15,975 bases of DNA from CAZERD01 sp964515405 (GCA_964515405.1 CAZERD010000032.1:1-15975), one strand, 5' to 3'; shown: positions 1 through 7,137, counted from the stretch's first letter. Translations and numbers: made by a program. Notes: generated by a model not told the origin, from the sequence alone.

Positions 1-285
1 GTTATGTTTGAGGAGAAGGTAGTTCCCTTTTTGAAGGGTAAAAGTGGGGCTATGCGTGTTACGCGGGTATTTGAGTTTGGAGTAAATGACGAGTCTGTAC
101 TGGGCAAAATAATAGATGGTATTCAGATAGATGGTGTACATATGAAATCTCTGCCCATGGGGTTTGACTCCAAGGTGATGGGGGTTAGGTTCACTGCTGT
201 AGCGCGTACCGAATCTGAGGCCTGGGAGAAGGTAAGAGAGGCTAAAAAAGCACTTGAGAATGCACTTGAGAGACAAAACAGGTAG
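1..285 (+). CDS. CinA/MoaB-like (COG1058) protein, C-terminal part, 5' end outside window
   Basis: The reading frame is open from the first base of the window, so this is the tail of a longer gene and the ATG at base 4 is internal. The sequence MFEEKVVPFLK matches the end of the MoaB/Mog-like domain of CinA-type proteins, where a GVPSEMK-type motif precedes such a helix. About 75 residues follow with the pattern of the small KH-like domain of that family (an ES.L..II pattern, then a strand, then a C-terminal helix rich in E, K and A). The protein stops there, so the nicotinamide-nucleotide deamidase domain that ends full CinA is absent. It therefore looks like the short stand-alone COG1058 type, whose substrate is not firmly known. 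The next gene starts 9 bases downstream. The family call rests on about 95 residues and is moderately sure. Confidence 0.6.
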   Translation, partial: VMFEEKVVPFLKGKSGAMRVTRVFEFGVNDESVLGKIIDGIQIDGVHMKSLPMGFDSKVMGVRFTAVARTESEAWEKVREAKKALENALERQNR

Positions 286-294
286 TTTTGTGGG

Positions 295-813
295 ATGTGG
301 TTTTACCTTGTTCTGGGTGCAGGTGTTCTGGTTGTTTTTGTGCTGGTAGTAGTGCTGTACTATGTTTTCAAGCGTCTTAGGATCAACGATCCTGGTGTGG
401 AGTGTCCTTATAGTGTTAAATTTTTTCTTCTTCCCAAGGCAGATAGGATTGTGTATGAGATACTCCGCGGGTACGCTGAGGAGCGAGGGATGGTTGTATT
501 TCCCAGGGTTAGGCTTACGGACTTTTTGTGGACTCCTCGCCAGAACAGGAATGCTTTCTTAAACATACAGAATAAATTTGTGGATTTTCTCCTTGTGGAT
601 AGTGATAAACTGAGGCCTGTCGCGGCTGTATTTCTCAGGGATAGTTCCATCAGGTCAAAAGTGGCTTCTGAGGAATTGATAAGAACTGCGTGCAACTCAG
701 CAGGTCTTACGTTTATTGAGTTTGAAAGAGAAGAATCTAGAGAGGGTATTATTGAGGGACTGGATATCCATCTGGGTGGGGGTGAACGTGGAGGTAGGCA
801 GGGAACTTCTTGA
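295..813 (+). CDS. Membrane-anchored DUF2726-domain protein
   Basis: This 172-residue protein begins with one hydrophobic helix (about residues 2-25), followed by a basic KRLR stretch that suggests a cytoplasmic body. Residues about 45-150 fit DUF2726: an early acidic helix (YEILRGYAEERGM), a strand pair around VVFPRVRLTDFL, then VDFLLVD, and a closing ACNSAGLTFIEF motif. DUF2726 is thought to belong to the restriction-endonuclease-like (PD-(D/E)XK) fold and often accompanies helicase or topoisomerase domains, but its function is mostly unknown. Family members usually carry IELDD-like residues after the VDF strand; here the segment reads VFLRD, so a conserved acidic residue seems lost and nuclease activity is doubtful. 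The gene overlaps the next one by 26 bases. The start has no clear Shine-Dalgarno but lies 9 bases after the previous stop, so coupling is likely. Confidence 0.62.
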   Translation: MWFYLVLGAGVLVVFVLVVVLYYVFKRLRINDPGVECPYSVKFFLLPKADRIVYEILRGYAEERGMVVFPRVRLTDFLWTPRQNRNAFLNIQNKFVDFLLVDSDKLRPVAAVFLRDSSIRSKVASEELIRTACNSAGLTFIEFEREESREGIIEGLDIHLGGGERGGRQGTS

Positions 814-979
814 TATACTTGCATGCCCCAAATGCAGGGGGGAATTGGAGTATGTGAAGGATGGCCTGGTATGCAGGAAATGTGAGCTTGTGTATCCAAT
901 AAGGGATGGTATTCCAATAATGCTGGTGGAAGAGGCCAAACCCCTGCGTGGAAAGGTAGAGGATAAATCTTCTACTTGA
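788..979 (+). CDS. Trm112/YcaR-family zinc protein
   Basis: This is a 63-residue protein with the classic YcaR/Trm112 pattern: ELLDILACPKC (C13, C16), then VCRKC (C29, C32), then YPIRDGIPIML. The four cysteines make one zinc site. In eukaryotes and archaea Trm112 activates methyltransferases that act on tRNA, rRNA and release factors; the role of short bacterial versions is less clear. I chose the GTG at 788, which gives the usual family length and the normal number of residues before ELLDIL, with a G-rich ribosome-binding stretch just upstream. Other in-frame starts (GTG 776 or 782, or the distant TTG 716) would add residues not typical of the family. It overlaps the end of the DUF2726 gene by 26 bases and the end of minE, on the other strand, by 8 bases. 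Confidence 0.82.
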   Translation: MEVGRELLDILACPKCRGELEYVKDGLVCRKCELVYPIRDGIPIMLVEEAKPLRGKVEDKSST

Positions 980-1208
980 TGGGTATGTTTATCTCTAAGA
1001 TCTCCATTGACTCATCTTTTTCAAGGTTTATCTTTATAGTGGAGGGGTCTATTTTTATGTACTTTGATATTACCTGAAGCAGATCCTTTTTCATATCCTC
1101 AAGGAAAGGTGTGCTATTGGCCGCCCTTTCATAGGCTAATATGACTTGTAACCTTTCTTTGGCTGTCTCAGCACTTCTTTTCTTCTTTTTGAAGAAGTCG
1201 AACCACAT
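972..1208 (-). CDS. minE: Cell division topological specificity factor MinE
   Basis: This 78-residue protein has the MinE layout: a short amphipathic N-terminus (MWFDFFKKKK) that would touch the membrane, the MinD-contact region SAETAKERLQVILAYER, and the dimer domain with DMKKDLLQVISKYIKID and a closing beta strand (SMEILEINIPI). MinE stimulates the MinD ATPase and drives pole-to-pole oscillation of MinCD, so that Z-rings form only at midcell. It is the last gene of minC-minD-minE. Its ATG lies 3 bases after the minD stop, with AAGGAC upstream as Shine-Dalgarno. Its 3' end overlaps the convergent Trm112-like gene by 8 bases, so there is no room for a separate terminator. Confidence 0.95.
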   Translation of the reverse strand: MWFDFFKKKKRSAETAKERLQVILAYERAANSTPFLEDMKKDLLQVISKYIKIDPSTIKINLEKDESMEILEINIPIK

Positions 1209-1211
1209 ATT

Positions 1212-2009
1212 CTAGTCCTTGAAGAGTTTTAGCAGCGTATTGAAAAGGCCCTTCTTTTCTTCCTGGATTTCCATAAACGGTATGTTTTCGCCAAGTATCC
1301 TTCGTACTATGTTTTTGTAGGCCCTGCCGGATGGGGCTTTTTCGTGGAGTATTGAGGGTTCCCCTATGTTTGTATAGTTTATGATATTTGGGTCCTCTGG
1401 AACTATACCTATCAGCGGGATTCTGAGCACTTGAACCACATCATCCTTGCTCATCATATCACCACTCTTTATGAGCTTAGGGTTCATTCTGTTTATTATG
1501 AGGCTTACCTCGTTTTTGCCGTTGGCTTCCAATATGCCCACTACTCTATCTGCGTCTCTGACAGCGGAGATCTCGGGCGTTGTGACCACGAGCACCTCAT
1601 CTGCAGGTAGCATGGCGTTTTTGAATCCGCTTTCTATTCCTGCTGGGGAGTCTATGAGTACATAGTCAAACTCCTCTTTTAACTCTCCGGTGAGTTTAAG
1701 CACTTGGTCTTCCTTGAGAGCAGATTTGTCCCGAGTTTGGGCCGCAGCAAGGAAAAACATGTTCTCCGTGCGTTTGTCTTTTATCAGCGCCTGCCTGATT
1801 TTTGCTACACCTTCTACAACGTTTATGACGTCGTAGACTATCCTGTTTTCAAGGCCAAGTATCATGTCAAGATTTCTCAGACCTATATCCAGATCAATGG
1901 CTACAACCTTTTTCCCAGAGAGAGCAAGACCCAAGGATAGGTTGGCTGTTGTAGTGGATTTACCAACTCCACCTTTTCCCGAGGTTACGGTTAAAACCTT
2001 TCCGCTCAT
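1212..2009 (-). CDS. minD: Septum site-determining ATPase MinD
   Basis: This 265-residue protein opens with the deviant Walker A motif GKGGVGKSTT (signature lysine K12, phosphate-binding K17). DLDIGLRNLD and the strand YVLIDSPAGIE follow, as in MinD rather than ParA plasmid proteins. It ends in the short amphipathic membrane-targeting helix GLFNTLLKLFKD, typical of MinD. ATP-bound MinD dimerises on the membrane and recruits MinC; MinE triggers hydrolysis. The ATG overlaps the minC stop as ATGA, and AGGAG lies upstream with good spacing, so minC and minD should be translationally coupled. Length and motifs are normal, and nothing is missing. Confidence 0.97.
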   Translation of the reverse strand: MSGKVLTVTSGKGGVGKSTTTANLSLGLALSGKKVVAIDLDIGLRNLDMILGLENRIVYDVINVVEGVAKIRQALIKDKRTENMFFLAAAQTRDKSALKEDQVLKLTGELKEEFDYVLIDSPAGIESGFKNAMLPADEVLVVTTPEISAVRDADRVVGILEANGKNEVSLIINRMNPKLIKSGDMMSKDDVVQVLRIPLIGIVPEDPNIINYTNIGEPSILHEKAPSGRAYKNIVRRILGENIPFMEIQEEKKGLFNTLLKLFKD

Positions 2010-2689
2010 ATTTTTCTCCTATTTGATTGGAGCCACTCTGTGTAGCTAGTTACTATTATGGTGTTGTTCTCGACAAATGCTACCTCAAATGTTTCAATTG
2101 TTTTGTGATTGTGGTGTTTTGGGGTGACTGATTGCTCCGGTGCCCTTGATATTATATCTCCTATCCTTATCTGCGGGGAGTTTATCTCAAAGGCGAATAT
2201 TATGGCCTTTTGGTTTCCTCCGAAACCCGCATGTGGTATTCCGTCCAGTGTGCCTAAGACGTATATATCTTCTGTGGCGTTTACGTAGGCATTTGAGTTT
2301 ATGTTTCCTGTAACAACTAGGGTACCATTTGTGTTTATAAGTTGTCCGCTGCGTAGGTTTCCTTTGAATACTGCGACTTTCTTCTCTTCACCCTTTGAGA
2401 GTGTTTTTGTGTCTTTTAGTTCTATAACTGGAATTTCTGCTTCCTCTAATCCGGTTTTGTCTTTTACCTCAATCACATGTGGGTGGATACCCTTCTCTCT
2501 GAGTATAGATAAAATTTCTTTTGTCATGGGTTTAGCTGCTTCATTTACGGATAGGGCTATGAAGGAGTTGAGAAGCAACTTGTCTACACGGATAGACGAT
2601 ATTCCTTCTCTTATGTCATTTAGTGAAGCGGATCTCACCTCTATTTCTATCCCCAGGAAACTTCTGCCCTTGACTTCTACTCCGTTCAT
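2006..2689 (-). CDS. minC: Septum site-determining protein MinC
   Basis: MinC blocks FtsZ assembly away from midcell. The 227-residue protein has an N-terminal domain (about 1-95, starting VEVKGRSFLGIEIEV) and a C-terminal beta-helix domain from about residue 104, with the conserved run LRSGQ (113-116), VVTGNIN, DIYVLGTLDG and HAGFGGN. About 30 extra residues at the C-terminus are polar with several histidines and look unstructured. The frame stays open upstream to a TTG at 2806, but that would run 39 codons into the divergent queE gene. The ATG at 2689 gives the normal family length and sits 7 bases after a -10 box. There is no Shine-Dalgarno, so the mRNA looks leaderless. It is the first gene of the min operon. 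Confidence 0.93.
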   Translation of the reverse strand: MNGVEVKGRSFLGIEIEVRSASLNDIREGISSIRVDKLLLNSFIALSVNEAAKPMTKEILSILREKGIHPHVIEVKDKTGLEEAEIPVIELKDTKTLSKGEEKKVAVFKGNLRSGQLINTNGTLVVTGNINSNAYVNATEDIYVLGTLDGIPHAGFGGNQKAIIFAFEINSPQIRIGDIISRAPEQSVTPKHHNHKTIETFEVAFVENNTIIVTSYTEWLQSNRRKI

Positions 2690-2696
2690 TGCTGAC

Positions 2697-2725
2697 TTAA
2701 TATCACATGAATGCGGTTTATTCAA
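2697..2725 (-). promoter_or_regulatory. Sigma-70-type promoter of minCDE, leaderless arrangement
   Basis: On the minus strand, TTGAAT (2725-2720) is followed after 17 bases by TATTAA (2702-2697), and the minC ATG comes 7 bases later. This spacing places the transcription start at or next to the A of the ATG. No Shine-Dalgarno is present. The match is visible in the sequence; promoter activity is inferred. Confidence 0.6.
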
Positions 2726-2736
2726 GATATATTGAA
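2721..2736. repeat. Palindrome TTCAA-N6-TTGAA joining two -35 boxes
   Basis: Two perfect 5-base arms, TTCAA and TTGAA, flank the 6-base spacer GATATA in the minC/queE divergent region. The left arm belongs to the -35 box of the minC promoter and the right arm to that of the queE promoter. A protein bound here could repress both operons. The symmetry may also just result from placing two similar -35 boxes back to back. Confidence 0.4.
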
Positions 2737-2760
2737 AAAAACTCCCCCCTGATGTATATT
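2732..2760 (+). promoter_or_regulatory. Sigma-70-type promoter of the queE operon, leaderless arrangement
   Basis: TTGAAA (2732-2737) is followed after 17 bases by TATATT (2755-2760), five of six bases of the consensus -10. The queE ATG follows 7 bases later, so the predicted transcription start is at or within a base or two of the ATG. There is no Shine-Dalgarno before queE. No preQ1 riboswitch can fit in such a short leader. Confidence 0.65.
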
Positions 2761-2767
2761 CAGTAAG

Positions 2768-3415
2768 ATGAGGGCAAGAATTGCTGAGATTTTCTACTCC
2801 ATTCAACTTGAAGGAACAAGGATAGGTTATCCCTCTATTTTCGTCAGGTTTTCAGGATGTAACTTGAAATGTGATTTCTGTGATACAGAGTATGCTTTGG
2901 GTAGTGGTGTATCCATGGATATACATGAGGTTGGAGATGCTGTGTCGCATTTTGGATGCAGGAGGATAATATTTACAGGAGGAGAACCTGTTTTGTTTGA
3001 TGGTTTCATGGCGGGTTTTTTTCTTGAGTATCCGGGTTTTGATTGTTCTCTTGAGACGAACGGCACTATGTTTCCAGAAGAAAGTGTAGGATTTTTTTCT
3101 CATATTGTTGTTTCTCCGAAGTTGTTCGCGCTTAACAGGGAAATTCTTTGTAGATTTTCCCGCTTGCCCAGCGTTGAGTTCAAGTTTGTGGTTAGGGACT
3201 GTAGGGATGTTGCTCGATATATGTCTGTTGCAGATGAGCTGGGTATAGGCGGGTGTGTGATGCAACCCATGTGGATCAAGGGAGACACAGTTGAGAACTA
3301 TGTGAAAAGAGCTACACTTGTGATGGACTGTGTAAAACACCTGTATGGGGATAGGAATGTGAGGGTTATAATTCAAAATCAGAAGGTAATATATGGAGAT
3401 AGAAGGGGAGTGTAA
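2768..3415 (+). CDS. queE: 7-carboxy-7-deazaguanine synthase (radical SAM)
   Basis: QueE converts 6-carboxy-tetrahydropterin to 7-carboxy-7-deazaguanine, the ring-contracting step on the way to preQ0 and queuosine. The 215-residue protein has the radical-SAM cluster motif C31-x3-C35-x2-C38 followed by DTEYA, the substrate-side N-terminus EIFYSIQ.EG, and the SAM-binding FTGGEP motif near residue 70. One oddity is that the usual QGEG loop reads QLEG (L14), so a normally conserved glycine is replaced. The ATG at 2768 matches the family N-terminus and has a promoter but no Shine-Dalgarno directly before it. queC follows after 1 base. QueD, FolE and QueF are not in the window and must be elsewhere if the pathway is complete. 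Confidence 0.93.
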   Translation: MRARIAEIFYSIQLEGTRIGYPSIFVRFSGCNLKCDFCDTEYALGSGVSMDIHEVGDAVSHFGCRRIIFTGGEPVLFDGFMAGFFLEYPGFDCSLETNGTMFPEESVGFFSHIVVSPKLFALNREILCRFSRLPSVEFKFVVRDCRDVARYMSVADELGIGGCVMQPMWIKGDTVENYVKRATLVMDCVKHLYGDRNVRVIIQNQKVIYGDRRGV

Positions 3416-3416
3416 A

Positions 3417-4130
3417 ATGGATAGAGTATTGCTTATTTACTCTGGAGGGTTAGATTCTACCACTTGTTTGTTCTGGGCTTTGGATGAGTTTGAGGAGGTG
3501 TATACGCTTACGTTCTTTTACGGTCAGAAACATGATATAGAGATAGAGTATTCAAAGAAAACGCTGCTCCTGGCTTCGGAGCTGAAGGGCAAGAGGGTGT
3601 ACAATAAATACTTTGAATTAGATCTGTCAAGGGTTCACAAGAATGCTCTAACGAGTGATGATGTAGAGATACCAAGTCATAGAGATGAGAGGATTATTTC
3701 TTCGGAGATACCTAGCACCTATGTTGCTTTTAGAAATGGTATTTTCCTTTCCATAGCTACTGCGTTCGCTGAGGCTTTAAACATATCCAACATAGCTGGT
3801 GGGTGGAATGCCATTGATTATAGTGGCTATCCCGATTGCAGGGGCGAGTTTATTCGCACGTTTGAAAGGGCTATAAACTATGGTACTAAATTTGGAGCCA
3901 CAGGTGGGAAGTTTAAGATTTTGACTCCGCTGATAAGAATGAGCAAGGCTGAAATAATACGCTTCGGTAAGGAACATGGTGCCGATTACTCTTACGCTTA
4001 CTCTTGCTATAGAGGGAGGGAAGAGCCTTGTGGTACGTGTGATGCGTGCATATTGAGGGCGAAGGGATTTAGGGAGGCTGGATATGAGGACGATTTTCTC
4101 CTTAGACTGAAGAGAGAAAAGGGGATTTGA
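3417..4130 (+). CDS. queC: 7-cyano-7-deazaguanine (preQ0) synthase
   Basis: QueC uses ATP and ammonia to turn 7-carboxy-7-deazaguanine, the product of QueE just upstream, into preQ0. The 237-residue protein has the PP-loop motif SGGLDS (9-14) near its start and a zinc site of four cysteines (C197, C205, C208, C211) at the C-terminus, in the pattern CYRG..PCGTCDAC. I chose the ATG at 3417 because the motif then lies at the usual distance from the N-terminus and AAGGGGAG lies 6 bases upstream. An in-frame ATG at 3393 would add eight residues overlapping queE. The stop overlaps the next ATG as TGATG, so coupling is likely. Confidence 0.96.
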   Translation: MDRVLLIYSGGLDSTTCLFWALDEFEEVYTLTFFYGQKHDIEIEYSKKTLLLASELKGKRVYNKYFELDLSRVHKNALTSDDVEIPSHRDERIISSEIPSTYVAFRNGIFLSIATAFAEALNISNIAGGWNAIDYSGYPDCRGEFIRTFERAINYGTKFGATGGKFKILTPLIRMSKAEIIRFGKEHGADYSYAYSCYRGREEPCGTCDACILRAKGFREAGYEDDFLLRLKREKGI

Positions 4131-6691
4131 TGAAAGTTATTATAACTCATCAGAATCCTGATTTTGATGCTATAGCAAGCGCCATAGCGGCGAAAAAGCT
4201 GTACCCGGATGCCACTGTGGTGTTCAGTGGATTGCCTAAAAGGGTGCAAAAAAGCCCTATTATACATTCTTTGATTAAGTCTGGTTCTGTTGAGGATGTT
4301 GATATGTCTCTTGTTGACACACTTATAGTGGTTGATACCCATTCCAGTAGGAGAATAGGCGAGTTTTCAAATATACTTGGTAAGGTTAAAACCATATGTT
4401 TTGATCACCATGATGAGGGAGAGATATGCTGTGATGAGTTCTATCAGGCGCGTACTGGTTCCAATACGACGCAGATAGTGCTTGAGATAATGGAGAGAAA
4501 AATAGATATTTCACCTGAGGAAGCCACCTTGTTTATGTTAGGTATATATGAGGATACGGGCAAACTTCAGTATAACACTACGACACCGGATGACTTTAGG
4601 GCTTGCGCTTATCTTGTGGAGAGAGGAGCGGATCTTGGAGTAGTAAGTGATGTGCTAGATAGGGTGTTTAATGAGACAGAGATTTCCTTGTTGAACGATC
4701 TGTTGAGAAACAAGAGGGTATATGAAGTTGGTGGCAGAAGTATCATCTTGAGTTTTGCTTCCCATGAGGGCTATGTAGGTGATGCAGCTGTTATTGTTAA
4801 CCGCTTACTTTCCATTACCAAAGCTTCGGCTGCTTTGTGTTTGTTCAGGATGGGAGCCAGGATATATGTTATAGGTAGATCAAAAGACGACAGTGTTGAT
4901 ATAGGTGGTATCGTTAGGCGCCTTGGCGGTGGTGGCCATCCCAGTGCGGCAAGTGCCGTGCTTAAGGGTGTTACCCTTATAGAGGCTGTGGAGAATGCCA
5001 GTTCGGTTCTTCAGGAGGAGATATTGAATAATATAAAGGCTTCTGAAATCATGAGTTATCCTCCTAAGTACGTTGGACCTAATGATACCGTTGAAGATGC
5101 AAATAAAATGATGGCCAAGTTTGCGATAAATTCTCTGGTTGTGGTGGATAATGAGGAGGTTGTTGGCATAATAACACGGCAGATAGTTCAAAGGGCGCTG
5201 TTCCACAACCTAGGAGGGGAATGTGTTGGGAGATTCATGGAGAGTGAGTTTGAGCTTCTGAGGGATGATGAGGGTTTTGTGAGGGTTAGAGATATTATTC
5301 TCTCAAAGAGGCAGAGGATTATTCCTGTGGTTTCCCATGTGGATTCCAGGCTTGTGGGTGTTATTACCCGTACCAATTTGCTCAAACTGATGAGTGGAAT
5401 TGGTGGGTATGAGGAGATGAAGAAAAGGCTCAGTGTATCTGATAAGCTCAAAAGGAGGTTGCCAGAGGGTATTTACAGGCATCTGAGAAGGGCTGGAGAA
5501 GTGGCTGGTGAGCTTGGGTTCAAGGCTTACCTTGTAGGTGGGATGGTGAGAGATATCATGCTGGGTATAGACAATTTGGATGTAGATATAGTGATTGAGG
5601 GTGATGGTATCAAATTTGCGAAGGAATACAGCAAGCGATATGGGGGAAGGGTTGTTCAACACAAAGAGTTCAGGACGGCAACTCTTGTCTCTGATGATGG
5701 TTTCAAAATGGATGTGGCAACTGCTAGGGAGGAGTACTATGAAATACCGGGGGTTTTACCCCATGTTGAAACGAGTTCAATAAAGCTTGATCTGTACAGG
5801 AGAGACTTCACGATTAACACACTTGCTATAAAATTGGTGGATAGTTTTGGTGATCTTTTGGACTTTTTTGGGGGACTTGAGGATATAAAACGTGGTAAGA
5901 TAAGAGTTTTACATAGCTTGAGCTTTGTTGAGGATCCAACAAGAATATTTAGGGCTATCCGCTTTGCCGCGAGGTTTGACTTTGAGATAGGAAAGCAGAC
6001 GGAAAGACTTATGAGGACAGCACTGGACCTTGGTTTTTTGAAAAATGTGAGCCGTGGCAGAATCTTTCATGAAATTAGGCTGATCCTTAGCTCTGGAAAG
6101 GTCAAAGAAGCGTTTGAGTTGTTTAACAGGTACGGTGTGCTTAGGAATCTGAATGAAGCGTTGAGGATTGATGGAACTATACTTGAGTTTCTGGATAGGA
6201 TAGATGATGCTTTAAAGGCATGTGATATATTCTGTGGTGGCATTGGTGTTAAGAGAGAGGAGGTGTATTTCACTGTTCTCCAGTATCTATACAGGGGAAA
6301 GGTTGATTTTCTTGGTGTTGTTGGTGCTGATGATGGGTTGAGGAAGAAGGTGCTCAGAAATATAGGCAGAATAGATGGGGCGTTGAGGACGGTTAGCCGT
6401 GAGGGTGTAAGCAATGCGGAGGTTTATTATGCCCTTCATAGGCTGAGTATAGAGGGAGTTCTTGCTGTATTTGTTATTGCGGAAGACAACAGAAAGGTTG
6501 CTCTTTATTTGGATAGGCTTATGAAGATGAAACCTCTTATTACGGGTAGGGATCTCATGAGCATGGGGTTTGAACAGTCTCCAATACTTTCCCGGATAAA
6601 GGAGGATGTATTTAAGAAACAACTAGATGGTGAGATAAGAGATAAAGTCCAAGCGCTTGAGTATGTGAAAGAAAGATATCTTACCGATTAG
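4130..6691 (+). CDS. DHH phosphoesterase / CBS-CBS / tRNA nucleotidyltransferase (CCA- or A-adding) fusion
   Basis: This 853-residue protein joins three parts. Residues 1-290 form a DHH/DHHA1 phosphoesterase: H7, D11 and D13 in the first motif, the DHH triad at 92-94, and GGGGH at 266-270, so catalytic residues look intact. Residues about 303-425 are two CBS domains, which often sense adenine nucleotides. Residues about 450-853 form a class II poly(A) polymerase/tRNA nucleotidyltransferase: YLVGGMVRD (467-475), metal-binding D484 and D486, RRDFTIN from 557, and the EDxxR nucleotide-selecting motif as EDPTR (601-605). Similar long fusions occur in Aquificae, delta-proteobacteria and related groups. 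In Aquifex, CC- and A-addition are split between two enzymes, so this one may add only A. The first domain resembles NrnA-type nanoRNases and could trim tRNA ends, but that is inference. It follows the queuosine genes in one operon. Confidence 0.88.
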   Translation: MKVIITHQNPDFDAIASAIAAKKLYPDATVVFSGLPKRVQKSPIIHSLIKSGSVEDVDMSLVDTLIVVDTHSSRRIGEFSNILGKVKTICFDHHDEGEICCDEFYQARTGSNTTQIVLEIMERKIDISPEEATLFMLGIYEDTGKLQYNTTTPDDFRACAYLVERGADLGVVSDVLDRVFNETEISLLNDLLRNKRVYEVGGRSIILSFASHEGYVGDAAVIVNRLLSITKASAALCLFRMGARIYVIGRSKDDSVDIGGIVRRLGGGGHPSAASAVLKGVTLIEAVENASSVLQEEILNNIKASEIMSYPPKYVGPNDTVEDANKMMAKFAINSLVVVDNEEVVGIITRQIVQRALFHNLGGECVGRFMESEFELLRDDEGFVRVRDIILSKRQRIIPVVSHVDSRLVGVITRTNLLKLMSGIGGYEEMKKRLSVSDKLKRRLPEGIYRHLRRAGEVAGELGFKAYLVGGMVRDIMLGIDNLDVDIVIEGDGIKFAKEYSKRYGGRVVQHKEFRTATLVSDDGFKMDVATAREEYYEIPGVLPHVETSSIKLDLYRRDFTINTLAIKLVDSFGDLLDFFGGLEDIKRGKIRVLHSLSFVEDPTRIFRAIRFAARFDFEIGKQTERLMRTALDLGFLKNVSRGRIFHEIRLILSSGKVKEAFELFNRYGVLRNLNEALRIDGTILEFLDRIDDALKACDIFCGGIGVKREEVYFTVLQYLYRGKVDFLGVVGADDGLRKKVLRNIGRIDGALRTVSREGVSNAEVYYALHRLSIEGVLAVFVIAEDNRKVALYLDRLMKMKPLITGRDLMSMGFEQSPILSRIKEDVFKKQLDGEIRDKVQALEYVKERYLTD

Positions 6692-7137
6692 CCTGTTCTG
6701 TAGGTTGCGGATGATGTGGCTATTATCTTACCGTTTGTTTCTCTTGCTTCCGCCTTGATGAATGCCACATGGTTACCTATTTTGATGGTTTCTGCTGTGG
6801 CCGTTAGTTCTTCTTGGGATGCTGGATTTACGAAGTCGATGCGTATGTCTATGGTACTTACCCTTGAAACCTTTTCCAGCTTCTCCTTCTCCGAGAGGTT
6901 TTCATTGAGCATGATGTTTATAACCACTTGGAGACTTCCGACGGCATCTAGCATTGTCGCTATGAACCCGCCGTGTACGAATCTGTAGCCCATGGCGTTG
7001 TCCGGGATGTTTGATTTCGCTATTGCTCTCGGGGTGGGGTCTATGTCAAACTCCAGGTTCAAATGCTTATGGAGGGGTATTTTTCTGTTGAATATATTGA
7101 GTATGATTTTTCTATCGTTTTCAGATGGGGTATTCAT
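6688..7137 (-). CDS. PaaI-family hotdog thioesterase
   Basis: This 149-residue protein fits the single-domain hotdog fold. An N-terminal helix leads to DNAMGYRFVHGGFIATMLDAVGSL, holding the HGG motif (55-57) and the conserved D64 seven residues later. A long helix and beta strands follow (TIDIRIDFVNPAS, HVAFIKAEARE, IIATSSATYRT). PaaI-type enzymes hydrolyse acyl- or aryl-CoA thioesters; the substrate cannot be told from sequence. The ATG overlaps the stop of the upstream GGDEF gene as ATGA, so it is translated as the third gene of the c-di-GMP operon, although no direct link between the functions is known to me. Its stop overlaps the end of the convergent nucleotidyltransferase gene by 4 bases. 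Confidence 0.85.
   Translation of the reverse strand: MNTPSENDRKIILNIFNRKIPLHKHLNLEFDIDPTPRAIAKSNIPDNAMGYRFVHGGFIATMLDAVGSLQVVINIMLNENLSEKEKLEKVSRVSTIDIRIDFVNPASQEELTATAETIKIGNHVAFIKAEARETNGKIIATSSATYRTG

Noticed and set aside
716..787. Longer Trm112-like protein from TTG 716
   Set aside because: The extra residues come from the other frame of the DUF2726 gene and are not part of the family; the start at GTG 788 gives the usual size.
408..917. Long open frames on the opposite strand of real genes, such as 408-917 minus, 2301-2735 plus, 10402-11055 minus and 12123-12902 minus
   Set aside because: They mirror real genes, have low-complexity composition and match no family; they are shadows of codon bias.
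2675..2805. Near-identical 14-base direct repeat (TTCTACTCC[A/G]TTCA) at 2675-2688 and 2792-2805
   Set aside because: Thirteen of 14 bases match, but both copies are explained by early codons of minC and queE; two copies of this length are likely chance.
2690..2806. N-terminal extension of minC to a TTG at 2806
   Set aside because: It would add 39 residues unlike MinC, overlap the first codons of queE and run through both promoters; ATG 2689 gives the normal length and sits at a promoter.
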